From: Phycisphaerales bacterium | GTDB lineage: Bacteria; Planctomycetota; Phycisphaerae; SM23-33 | Length of the DNA stretch: 17,635 nt | Assembly (NCBI GenBank): GCA_003171235.1 | Contig: PMYM01000176.1 | Coordinates: 299 to 17,933, forward strand | Direction: 5' to 3' | In this document: piece after piece, positions 1 to 5,950 of the stretch | Layout of the letters: the number at the start of each line of letters is the position of its first letter | How positions within the stretch are numbered: the stretch's first letter is position 1 | The notes under the pieces: generated by a model | What the model saw: only the letters and a program-made list of their open reading frames with translations | Databases searched by the model: none | Told to the model about the DNA's origin: nothing | Translations under genes and position numbers: made by a program

Positions 1-200
1 TCTGGCCGGCCATCGACATCAGCCGCAGCGGCACGCGCAAGGAAGAACTGCTGCTGGACCCGCAGGAACTCAAGCTGATCTACCGCCTGCGCAAGGTGCT
101 CAGCGACATGAACCCCGTGGAGGCCATGGAACTGCTCATCAACCGCCTGGGCAAGTTCAAGTCCAACGCGGAGTTCCTGATGTCCATGAGCTTTGAGTAA
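1..200 (+). CDS. rho: Transcription termination factor Rho, C-terminal end (partial)
   Basis: Reading from base 3, the window opens inside the C-terminal 65 residues of Rho, the hexameric RNA helicase that ends transcription. The stretch WPAIDISRSGTRKEELLLDP matches the conserved Rho region around PAIDxxRSGTRKEELL. It is followed by the usual helical tail with LRKVLSDMNPVEAMELLINR and a short end after KSNAEFLMSMSFE. The stop is TAA at 198-200. The 5' part lies outside the window. A strong hairpin follows at 234-271. Nothing looks damaged. The identification rests on family knowledge of the Rho C-terminus and is firm despite the short fragment. Confidence 0.95.
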   Translation, partial: WPAIDISRSGTRKEELLLDPQELKLIYRLRKVLSDMNPVEAMELLINRLGKFKSNAEFLMSMSFE

Positions 201-204
201 TCGG

Positions 205-231
205 TTTTCTACAGATTTGCCGAAATAGAAT
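205..231 (+). promoter_or_regulatory. Weak candidate promoter for the ATPase/TOPRIM pair
   Basis: TAGAAT at 226-231 resembles a -10 box. The upstream -35 candidate, TTTTCT at 205-210 with 15-bp spacing, is poor. It is listed because no promoter fits between the hairpin (ending at 271) and the start codon at 283. Transcription of the pair must therefore start upstream of the hairpin or read through from rho. This is inference. Confidence 0.2.
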
Positions 232-233
232 AA

Positions 234-271
234 GGGCGGCACGGCTGGTCAAGCCGGCCGCCCGAGCTTTT
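234..271 (+). terminator. Hairpin with T-run after rho (terminator or leader attenuator)
   Basis: GGGCGGC (234-240) pairs with GCCGCCC (257-263). Inside it, after one bulged A, CGGCT pairs with AGCCG around a GGTCA loop. The helix is followed by GAGCTTTT, ending in four T. It is placed as an intrinsic terminator for rho. Only 11 bases separate it from the ATG at 283, so it may instead lie in the leader of the next gene. Confidence 0.7.
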
Positions 272-282
272 AGAGGGCAGCT

Positions 283-1347
283 ATGATACGGTCAGTCCAG
301 ATAGAGAATTACAAGTGTTTCCCGGAGTTTCAAATCAACTTAACGAAGTTTAGTGTCCTTATAGGTAAGAATGACAGTGGTAAGACCGCTTTCTTGGAAT
401 CTCTAAGGCTTCTTGCGGCAGAACCTCCTGGAACCAATATCGAAGTCTCGCCGGATTCTGTTTTGGGGAAGGAGTCGGTCTGGCGCCAAAGAGGAAATGA
501 GTTCTGCATTACAGCCGAATGGGCATCCTCAGAGCCAAGAGGCATGCTGTTTCAGGTCAAGAGTAGTAAAAAGGGAGGGACACTTCATTTTGATCTTTTG
601 GGAGGTAGTGCTGGCCTTATTCAGGAAAAGAAGGCCGAGATATTTTCACAAAGCATGGCTAGAACCGCTTATTATCAATTAACACCGCAAGCTCTAAGGC
701 AGGCGAGCCAACTATCAGCCCAAATGAATCGTTTCGGCGAGGGTTTTCCGACCTTTCTTGATGACATTAACAGAAGTAGTAGGATAGCCTTTTCGGAACT
801 TGAAAAAGAGTTCTATTCGCGATTTCCATATTACGAAATGATCATTCTGGGAAAGACGAATGTACCAGAGAAAAGGGGGGGGGCGGATGGCCGCTTTGAG
901 TTCATCATGAAGGACGCCTTCAAGTTGAGTTTTCGAAGCGTTAATGGTGAAATTCTAGGATCGGCAAGCGTATCAGACGGTGTAATGTTATCGTTAGCCT
1001 ATGTAGCAATTTGTAATCAACCGGAACCTCCCAAAATCCTTCTTATAGAAGAGCCAGAGAATGGTGTGCATTATGCCAGCTTGCAGGCGATCGTAAGCAC
1101 TCTACGAGAATTAACGAAGAAGAAAGATGTTCAGGTGATCCTTACAACACACTCACCTTACCTGCTAGACCTTGTTGAACCTGATGAAGTGTACCTCTTC
1201 TCAAAGGATCAAATAGGAGCAGGTCAAGTTAAGAGAATGTCTGATTATCCCGAAGTGGACGAAATGAAGAAACATTTCAACACCGGCGAAATCTGGACAA
1301 ACCTGCTTGACAAGGACTTGCTTGGCACCGAGGGGAAGGGCCGGTGA
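283..1347 (+). CDS. AAA/ABC-type ATPase, OLD/RecF-like (putative defence ATPase)
   Basis: A 354-residue ATPase of the AAA_15/AAA_21 (OLD- and RecF-like) group. The N-terminus has the usual xxIxNYKCF strand, then Walker A GKNDSGKT (residues 28-35). A signature-like SDG motif follows at 231-233, Walker B with the catalytic pair in LLIEEPEN (E256/E257), and the switch histidine in VILTTHSPYLLD (H290). There is no membrane segment or signal peptide, so it is cytosolic. Its stop overlaps the GTG start of a TOPRIM-like gene by four bases, which implies translational coupling and a joint function. Such ATPase/TOPRIM pairs are known from anti-phage systems (OLD, PARIS, AbiL-like). The DNA is visibly AT-richer than its neighbours, with codons such as TTA, AGA and ATA, which suggests horizontal acquisition. 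The ATPase call is firm; the defence role is inference. The start is ATG 283, preceded by GAGGG at 274-278. Confidence 0.85.
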   Translation: MIRSVQIENYKCFPEFQINLTKFSVLIGKNDSGKTAFLESLRLLAAEPPGTNIEVSPDSVLGKESVWRQRGNEFCITAEWASSEPRGMLFQVKSSKKGGTLHFDLLGGSAGLIQEKKAEIFSQSMARTAYYQLTPQALRQASQLSAQMNRFGEGFPTFLDDINRSSRIAFSELEKEFYSRFPYYEMIILGKTNVPEKRGGADGRFEFIMKDAFKLSFRSVNGEILGSASVSDGVMLSLAYVAICNQPEPPKILLIEEPENGVHYASLQAIVSTLRELTKKKDVQVILTTHSPYLLDLVEPDEVYLFSKDQIGAGQVKRMSDYPEVDEMKKHFNTGEIWTNLLDKDLLGTEGKGR

Positions 1348-2018
1348 GACCCAATACGATTCTGGTGCTCGGGGATGGTCCGCACGAATTGGGGACCGCA
1401 TATGACGTAGCACTTGGTCCGGCCGATCTGCCAGCCTTGCCTTGCCTGGTGCATCGTCTCATGGGCAACCCGGACCAAGTTGTGTTCACCTGCCGTCGGT
1501 TCAAGAACGTTGACCACCACTTTGCCGGCCCCGGCTTCGGTCATAACTATAAGAAACAAGTCATCGTGGCTGTGCGAGAGGCCAAGAAGGCTGGCCACGC
1601 CGCCCTGGTTATCCTCATTGACCGGGATCGCCGCGATAACGACGACACGATTGCGCCTCTGAAAGCGGGGCGCGACGCGGAAGCCAAACCTGGCGCACCG
1701 GCCTGCGCGGTGGGCGTCGCTGTCGAGACATTCGATGCGTGGATGATCGTTGACGGCCTGGCCATCGGCAAGGCCGGCGGAGACGCCAGCAAGCCGCACT
1801 CCGATCCGGAGAACCTTGACGGCAAAGAGCGGTCTGGCCAGCATCCAAAGGACAGGGCTCAGATTGTTCTGGGCGAGGATGGCCTTGCCGAAAAGTACAA
1901 GGTAATAGCACGGCATGCCCGTCTGGAGTTGTTGGAGGAATGCTGTCCGGCCGGTTTTGCGCCTTTTGCCGAGGAAATCCGGGAAAGGGTCTTGCCCACC
2001 GTTTCCCGTTCGGAGTAG
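1344..2018 (+). CDS. TOPRIM-like (DUF4276/RloB-like) nuclease partner of the ATPase
   Basis: A 224-residue protein starting at GTG 1344, inside the stop of the ATPase gene (GTGA overlap). It has the layout of a small TOPRIM protein. There is an N-terminal strand with an acidic residue in LVLGDGPHELG (E15), then the DxD pair in VILIDRDRRDND (D93, D95) after a hydrophobic strand. A later motif, VAVETFDAWMIVD, is like the ExxEAW motif of DUF4276/RloB-type proteins. In the family these acidic residues bind metal for nucleic-acid cleavage. Together with the upstream ATPase it resembles a split OLD nuclease, a PARIS-like AriA/AriB pair or an AbiL-like pair. I cannot tell which without a profile search. 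Base composition is GC-richer than the ATPase gene, so the two halves may differ in amelioration or origin. The stop TAG is shared with the first base of a 79-bp repeat. Confidence 0.7.
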   Translation: MRPNTILVLGDGPHELGTAYDVALGPADLPALPCLVHRLMGNPDQVVFTCRRFKNVDHHFAGPGFGHNYKKQVIVAVREAKKAGHAALVILIDRDRRDNDDTIAPLKAGRDAEAKPGAPACAVGVAVETFDAWMIVDGLAIGKAGGDASKPHSDPENLDGKERSGQHPKDRAQIVLGEDGLAEKYKVIARHARLELLEECCPAGFAPFAEEIRERVLPTVSRSE

Positions 2019-2096
2019 CCGGGTACGGCGAGCGGATACTGGGCCGCTCGCGCAATCCTGGTTTGCAGTGTTGACGGACCCATAGGCGATGCGCCA
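2018..2096. repeat. 79-bp repeat R1, copy a
   Basis: Runs from the last base of the TOPRIM stop codon through GCGCCA. It matches 5140-5218 over the same length with only a few differences. On the minus strand both copies read in the same frame as GASPMGPSTLQTRIARA, then xQxPLAVPG. The repeat is therefore part of the duplicated minus-strand gene rather than a free-standing element. Confidence 0.75.
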
Positions 2097-2330
2097 CGAT
2101 CCGCCGGCGGGTCCAGAAGCCATCCGCCGATGGCCTTCGCGAAAGGCTCTGCCTGGCGATGAATCGGTTAGCCGGCTGGACTCCCCGTGTCGGAAGCCCG
2201 GGAGAGGTTGAATTTGAAGCGATGGATCGCCCTGCGAGCGCCCAGCCAACGCCGGCATCGCCAGCGTGAACCTGTCAGGACGGCTCGCACGGGGATGGCT
2301 TTCCCAACTACTCGGGCGGACCGGGGTGCC

Positions 2331-2348
2331 GGGGCTGCCGCCCCGGCC
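2331..2348. repeat. CCGGGGC/GCCCCGG hairpin element
   Basis: CCGGGGC, a TGCC loop and GCCCCGG, followed by CCTGGAATGG. The same unit occurs near 3463-3480 with a TTCC loop. A variant, CCGGGAT-GGAA-ATCCCGG, occurs inverted near 3202-3219, with the CCATTCCAGG flank on its other side. These are three copies of one small palindromic element embedded in the tape-measure-like remnants. Confidence 0.5.
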
Positions 2349-2364
2349 TGGAATGGGGTCCGGA

Positions 2365-2412
2365 CCGGGTACATAGGTAACAGTTTGTACCGGGGACATG
2401 GGTAACACTCTG
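2365..2412. repeat. Tandem GGTAACA motif, possible IS-end remnant
   Basis: Two imperfect tandem units: CCGGGTACATAGGTAACAG (from 2365) and CCGGGGACATGGGTAACAC (from 2390). On the minus strand they give TGTTACCCATGTCCCCGG-type sequence, which resembles the terminal repeats of IS481-type elements as I remember them. No transposase is present. The motif replaces a short segment found at the same place in copy 2, so it looks like a scar. Confidence 0.35.
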
Positions 2413-2645
2413 GAAGTAGGATGGCGGCGATTTTCTGCTGCGTGCCGGCCACCTGGGCGGCGCAGCGCGAGAACTCCTTCTGGGCGGATTGCCAGGCCCT
2501 TTTCCAGGGGCTTATCGTCGGCGAAGAGTTCGACGTATGCCCGGCCGGCGCGGATGCCTCTTGAATCGCCCATCACTGAACCTCATGCTGATGTTCAGAA
2601 AACCAACCGCTTTGTCCGATGCTTTGAAAGGAAACGAGGTTCGGC

Positions 2646-3038
2646 ATGAGGCTGGTAACTGTGGCAGTGACAATTCTATTTGTCATTGGTTGTTCGGACA
2701 CCCGTTATCCTCGGGGAAGAGACACAAAAGCCTCGTTTTGCGAAGGCCGTTTTCAGTTACTTAGGAGTGGTTCAGCTATCGCCTTCTCCACGCTCATGGA
2801 CGAGAAATCAAATACCGCCGTCGCCAACGGAATAACGGGATGGACTGACAACGGCGACTGGGCCTATTTCGTAGATTATTATGGCGGACTCATTCTGCTC
2901 GACTGCAAGTCGGAGAGCCTCCAGAAGTACGGGGATATTTCTTCAGTGCCAGAAGCCCATAAGGGACCATTCGTTGAGTTGCTGCAGAAGGCCACGGTTG
3001 CTCCAGCAACTCAAAGAACCACGTTCCCTCAATCATGA
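2646..3038 (+). CDS. Small putative lipoprotein of unknown function
   Basis: A 130-residue protein whose N-terminus is a lipoprotein signal: MRLVTVAVTILFVIG followed by C16, with lipobox VIGC. After processing it would be anchored to a membrane facing the periplasm. The mature part is acidic and aromatic, with WTDNGDWAYFVDYYGG near the middle, and I recognise no domain. A purine-rich GAAAGGAAACGAGG lies just upstream of ATG 2646. The composition is less GC-rich than its surroundings. Its TGA stop (3036-3038) directly abuts the stop of the minus-strand tape-measure-like ORF within a 12-bp palindrome. It sits as cargo between copy 1 and copy 2 of that gene. It could be a real accessory gene or a remnant of a longer one. 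Confidence 0.6.
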   Translation: MRLVTVAVTILFVIGCSDTRYPRGRDTKASFCEGRFQLLRSGSAIAFSTLMDEKSNTAVANGITGWTDNGDWAYFVDYYGGLILLDCKSESLQKYGDISSVPEAHKGPFVELLQKATVAPATQRTTFPQS

Positions 3039-3665
3039 TTGGCTTTGTTTTACCACCTCGTTCGCGACGCCCGCCCGGATGAAGCAGGCCTGCGCGGCCG
3101 CCCACAGAGACGTCAGCAGGGCCGTGGTTTTGATGTCGCCGTCAGCAGGGTAATGCCGCCCCGGCCACAGAGCCCCGGCAGGGGCGGCGCCATTCCAGGC
3201 CGGGATGGAAATCCCGGCGATGCGTCCAGCCCCGTCTGCAGATCCAAAGAGCCATCCGCCGATCTGCTTGGCGAAGAGTTTTACCTGGCGATGGATTGAT
3301 CGGCCGGTGTTTCGCGCTGCCCACCCGCCCGAGATAAAGGTCGAGATGCCGATTACTCTTAGCTTCACCGCTTCGTCTGCCTCGTAGGCCACGGCATCGC
3401 CAGCATGAACCTGCCATAACGGCTCGCACGGGGATGGCTTTTTGACCGCGCGGTGAACCGGTAGCGCCGGGGCTTCCGCCCCGGCCTGGAATGGCGCGTC
3501 GGCCTGTTTCTGGATGGCGGCGATCCTCTGCTGCGTGCCGGCCACCTGGGCGGCGTAGCGCGAGAACTCCTTCTGTGCGGATTGCAGGCCCTTCTCCAGG
3601 GGCTTGTCGTCGGCGAAGAGCTCGACATAAGCCCGGCCGGCTCGGATGCCAGTTGCGTTAGACAT
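3033..3665 (-). CDS. Tape-measure-like phage-derived ORF, copy 2 (open, possibly internally deleted)
   Basis: A 210-residue open frame on the minus strand. The first ~55 residues (GIRAGRAYVELFADDKPLEK, then EFSRYAAQVAGTQQRIAAIQ) resemble the start of a phage tail tape-measure protein. A palindromic GC element follows (encoding QAGAEAPALP), then a middle segment with RQVKLFAKQIGGWLFGSADG. The C-terminus is LWAAAQACFIRAGVANEV. The leader and C-terminus recur in the flanking copies with mainly synonymous changes in the leader, so this was a selected protein. Real tape-measure proteins are usually several times longer, so this is probably an internal deletion derivative. It is divergent from the PD-(D/E)XK gene, 37 bases away, and convergent with the lipoprotein gene. 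Function now unknown. Confidence 0.5.
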   Translation of the reverse strand: MSNATGIRAGRAYVELFADDKPLEKGLQSAQKEFSRYAAQVAGTQQRIAAIQKQADAPFQAGAEAPALPVHRAVKKPSPCEPLWQVHAGDAVAYEADEAVKLRVIGISTFISGGWAARNTGRSIHRQVKLFAKQIGGWLFGSADGAGRIAGISIPAWNGAAPAGALWPGRHYPADGDIKTTALLTSLWAAAQACFIRAGVANEVVKQSQS

Positions 3666-3702
3666 GCCGCGTTCCTAGACTGTCCGGTTTGAGGACACCT
3701 GC

Positions 3703-4626
3703 ATGAAGACCCTTGACGAACTGGCCCGCGAGAAGTGCGTCCTTCAGCCGACGGACAAGACCACGTTCCAGCGGAAGGCCCGCATTCTTCAATCCCTGTG
3801 GCGCAAAGAGCAGGGGTACGATGCTGGCATACATCGAGGCCAGCGGTTGGGGTCGTCGCTTCCGATGCCCTGGGCTCGGGAAACATTGGCGAATTACCTC
3901 AACGACGCAATCCGGCAAGTCATCCGAGAGGAAGTCCTCGACCCCGATAGTAGCAGAGAAAAGTTCTTCAAGCCGCCCCGCATCTTTGACAATCTTCTGT
4001 CCAGTCAGCCGCTCGCGTTCAATCTGTTTGCCGTGCTCAGCCGTGACATGTCGTTGGCCACGCGGGTATTCCTTCAGTTGACCGACGGCAGGTGCCAGAG
4101 AGTGACCAAGATCGAGTTTGAGCATTCGCCCGGACGCGGCATGAAGGAGTATCTGGACGATCACTCGGCCTTCGATGTTTACGTGGAGTTCGTCGGGCCT
4201 TCGGGAAAGGGCTTCATCGGCGTTGAAGTCAAGTATCACGAGGACTTGCAGAACGAGCCGTCGCGTCACCACGACCGGTACGACGAAGTGGCGGCAGCTA
4301 TGGGTTGTTTCCTGCCGTCCTCGCTGGCCCGGCTCCGCGAGAAACCCCTGCAACAGATATGGCGCGACCACATGCTGGCGGGCGCCCAGTTGCTGCACGG
4401 GGATTTCAAGGACGGCTTCTTTGTCCTGATCAGCCCGAAGGACAACGCAGCCTGCAACGATGCCGTTGCCGACTATGGCAATTGCCTCAGTTCTACCAAG
4501 ACCTTTCATCATTGGACTCTCGAAGGCGTTGTTGCAGGCATTAAGCAGGCAACATCGGAGCAGTGGATTCTGGACTTTGAGGACCGCTATCTGAACTTCG
4601 CCAAGGTTGACCGCTTGCTAGGCTAA
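3703..4626 (+). CDS. PGN_0703-type putative restriction endonuclease, PD-(D/E)XK fold
   Basis: A 307-residue protein resembling the PGN_0703 family of putative restriction endonucleases. Family landmarks seen in order are LLSSQPLAFNLFAVLSRDM with an aromatic/hydrophobic helix, IEFEHSPGRG (E138, E140), SAFDVYVEF (D158) and GFIGVEVKYHED (E175-V-K177). D158 plus E175-x-K177 fits a PD-(D/E)XK catalytic core, so DNA cleavage is the expected activity. No signal peptide or membrane segment is seen. GAGGAC at 3691-3696 precedes ATG 3703. No methyltransferase or specificity subunit lies nearby, so it is not a standard restriction-modification pair. It lies as cargo between copies 2 and 3 of the tape-measure-like gene, and its TAA overlaps the minus-strand stop of copy 3. 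The family call is fairly sure; the biological role is unknown. Confidence 0.8.
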   Translation: MKTLDELAREKCVLQPTDKTTFQRKARILQSLWRKEQGYDAGIHRGQRLGSSLPMPWARETLANYLNDAIRQVIREEVLDPDSSREKFFKPPRIFDNLLSSQPLAFNLFAVLSRDMSLATRVFLQLTDGRCQRVTKIEFEHSPGRGMKEYLDDHSAFDVYVEFVGPSGKGFIGVEVKYHEDLQNEPSRHHDRYDEVAAAMGCFLPSSLARLREKPLQQIWRDHMLAGAQLLHGDFKDGFFVLISPKDNAACNDAVADYGNCLSSTKTFHHWTLEGVVAGIKQATSEQWILDFEDRYLNFAKVDRLLG

Positions 4627-4735
4627 GACTGTGCCGTCTGTACCTCATTCGCCACGCCCGCCCGGATGAAGCAGGCCTGCACCGCCGCCCACATCGCCGC
4701 CAGCAGGGCCGCAGCCGTTTATGTCGCCGTCGAGC
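4623..4735 (-). pseudogene. Tape-measure-like gene remnant, copy 3, C-terminal fragment
   Basis: The minus strand reads TAALLAAMWAAVQACFIRAG, VANEVQTAQS and stop (TAG, 4623-4625). This parallels the end of copy 2, LWAAAQACFIRAGVANEV. Upstream, the GACGGCGACAT stretch is shared, but a one-base length difference shifts the frame and gives an in-frame stop. The terminal stop overlaps the TAA of the PD-(D/E)XK gene. Confidence 0.6.
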
Positions 4736-4796
4736 CGGGGGATAAGCAGACTTTGTTCCGGGCAAAACCCCTGTTAACGGCTCTGCCTTGTGGCCT

Positions 4797-5011
4797 GAGG
4801 CAGTGCCATGGCCGGCTGAGGGTTGCGATCTTGCCTGCCGACGTGGCGACCTTCCGGAGGTCAAGCTCGCCGCGCCATCGCGAGTCAGGTCAATTCCGGG
4901 CGCAGGTCCACCCGCTCGCGTGGGAGCAAACCGGGCCGGTTATCCGTGGCCTGCGCTGCGCTCGCCCACGGCTACCATCCCTGGCCCCCTCGGGGCCAAG
5001 AGCCGGCCAGG
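4797..5011. repeat. 215-bp repeat R3, copy a
   Basis: Aligns without gaps to 5951-6165, with about 18 differences by eye over 215 bases. It contains a CCGTGG...CCACGG type arm pair and GGCCCC-CTC-GGGGCC nested inside CCTGGCC/GGCCAGG. Both copies therefore carry strong secondary structure. No convincing coding frame is conserved in it. Confidence 0.8.
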
Positions 5012-5350
5012 ACGGCGATGGCTGGCCCATCCGCGCCGCCGGCGAGCTTGGACCACTTGGCCGCGCCCCGCCCCCCGATGACCTTGGCGGCGGTGGTTCC
5101 GTAGCCGCTGCCGTCTTCGTCGTCGGGCATGTCGCCCAAGCCGGGCACGGCGAGCGGCTGTTGGCCCGCTCGCGCAATCCTGGTTTGCAGTGTTGACGGC
5201 CCCATAGGCGATGCGCCATTCCATTCCGAGCCGTGAAACCCGGCGGGAGCCTGGGCCAAGCCCGGCAGACGGGCCAAGAGCCGGGCGGGAACGAAAAGCC
5301 ATCCCCGTGCAACCTGCTGGGAGGGGTTCCTGATGGCGATGCCCTCGCCG
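4972..5350 (-). pseudogene. Tape-measure-like gene remnant, copy 3, central fragment
   Basis: In the minus frame that ends near 4972, the fragment reads ARGWLFVPARL, SEWNGASPMGPSTLQTRI, ARAGQQPLAVPG, LGDMPDDEDGSGYGTTAA and KVIGGRGAAKWSKLAGGADG. The GASPMGPSTLQTRIARA part matches copy 1 in frame, and the GWLF-WNGA part matches copy 2 in order. It is separated from the C-terminal fragment (4623-4735) by a stop and the R3a repeat. I take it as the middle of the same broken gene. The GDMPDDED segment is found only here. Confidence 0.45.
5140..5218. repeat. 79-bp repeat R1, copy b
   Basis: Second copy of the repeat at 2018-2096, from GCCGGGCACGG to GCGCCA, same length. The differences include synonymous third-position changes in the minus-strand frame (for example GGG/GGT, CAA/CAG, GTG/GTA). 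Confidence 0.75.
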
Positions 5351-5575
5351 GCTGGGCAATGGGTCGCGAAAAAGGTGCGGCGTCTCGAGTTGCCGGGAGA
5401 ATGGAATCGATTGCTACGACTACGACTAATTCCCGCCATGCAGGTCGAGAAAGTTGCACACGCCACCCATCAAGAGAATCACGCTGTCGGCAGGGCGCGG
5501 CAAACTCTCTTGCCGATCATGGCACTGCCTCTGGGATTCCGGGCAGCCCCTTACCGGGGGTTTCGCGGCCTACGG

Positions 5576-5625
5576 GTGGCACAGGTTTTTAACCTGTGCC
5601 TGCCCAATTTGAAAAGCTGTGCCAC
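5576..5625. repeat. Nested GGCACAGGTT palindrome element
   Basis: GGCACAGGTT, TTT, AACCTGTGCC is a perfect inverted repeat (5578-5600). An outer pair, GTGGCACAG (5576-5584) and CTGTGCCAC (5617-5625), lets two alternative hairpins form. I recall very similar elements scattered in planctomycete genomes. Confidence 0.65.
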
Positions 5626-5695
5626 AACGTCCGCTGCACCCCCGGCTACCATCTTTGCGGCCCTGCGGGCCTGAACTATCCGTGGGTTGCCCAGC

Positions 5696-5730
5696 GGCAC
5701 GCAGATTTCGCGTCGCGAAATCAGCGTGCC
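5696..5730. repeat. 35-bp near-perfect palindrome
   Basis: GGCACGC, A, GATTTCGCG, T, CGCGAAATC, A, GCGTGCC. Both arm segments pair fully, with a single A/A mismatch and a one-base centre. It lies in non-coding sequence. Confidence 0.75.
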
Positions 5731-5950
5731 CTACGGGCTTTGCGGCCCTGCGGGCCTCATCCAGCCGTGAACGATGATTCTTTCCCAATTGCCATCCTTC
5801 GGCTCATCGGACCTGGGGCATATACGGGCAAGCCACGCTGCCGGGAGAGCCAAGTCCCGATAGGGACGGAGAGAATTTAGCCGGGGGTGGAGCAAGCACG
5901 GCGCAGCCGGGCGCGGCGCAGCCCCCGGTAAGCGATCTCCAGATCGGTCA

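Larger units (their letters stand above)
2018..2576 (-). pseudogene. Tape-measure-like gene remnant, copy 1 (frameshifted)
   Basis: The minus strand from ATG 2576 reads MGDSRGIRAGRAYVELFADD and then KPLEKGL, nearly identical in protein to copy 2 (start at 3665). One extra base near 2491 then breaks the frame. Deleting it restores a match to LQSAQKEFSRYAAQVAGTQQ of copy 2, with Y to C and R to K changes. Further on, FAKAIGGWL and GASPMGPSTLQTRIARA match copies 2 and 3. The N-terminal RAYVELFADDKPLEKGL style resembles the start of phage tail tape-measure proteins, which is recognition by eye only. The middle is interrupted by a hairpin (2331-2348) and an insertion-sequence-end-like motif (2365-2412). 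It is a decayed gene lying between two plus-strand cargo genes. Confidence 0.6.
5220..5950. other. Non-coding stretch rich in small palindromic elements
   Basis: I see no gene here beyond the end of the copy 3 remnant. It holds a GTGGCACAG...CTGTGCCAC unit (5576-5625) and two copies of TTTGCGGCCCTGCGGGCCT (near 5654 and 5740). It also holds a 35-bp near-perfect palindrome (5696-5730), a GTCCC-GATA-GGGAC hairpin (5852-5865) and a CCGGGGG...CCCCCGG pair around 5882-5930. Such elements look like scattered, non-autonomous repeats. Open frames across them have no family resemblance. Confidence 0.6.

Noticed and set aside
1245..2576. Single 443-codon minus-strand gene
   Set aside because: Only its first ~27 codons match the tape-measure-like leader. 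The rest is out of frame with the homologous copies or antisense to the TOPRIM gene.
3658..4512. Minus-strand 284-codon frame opposite the PD-(D/E)XK gene
   Set aside because: It is the antisense of a gene with clear nuclease motifs; no independent support.
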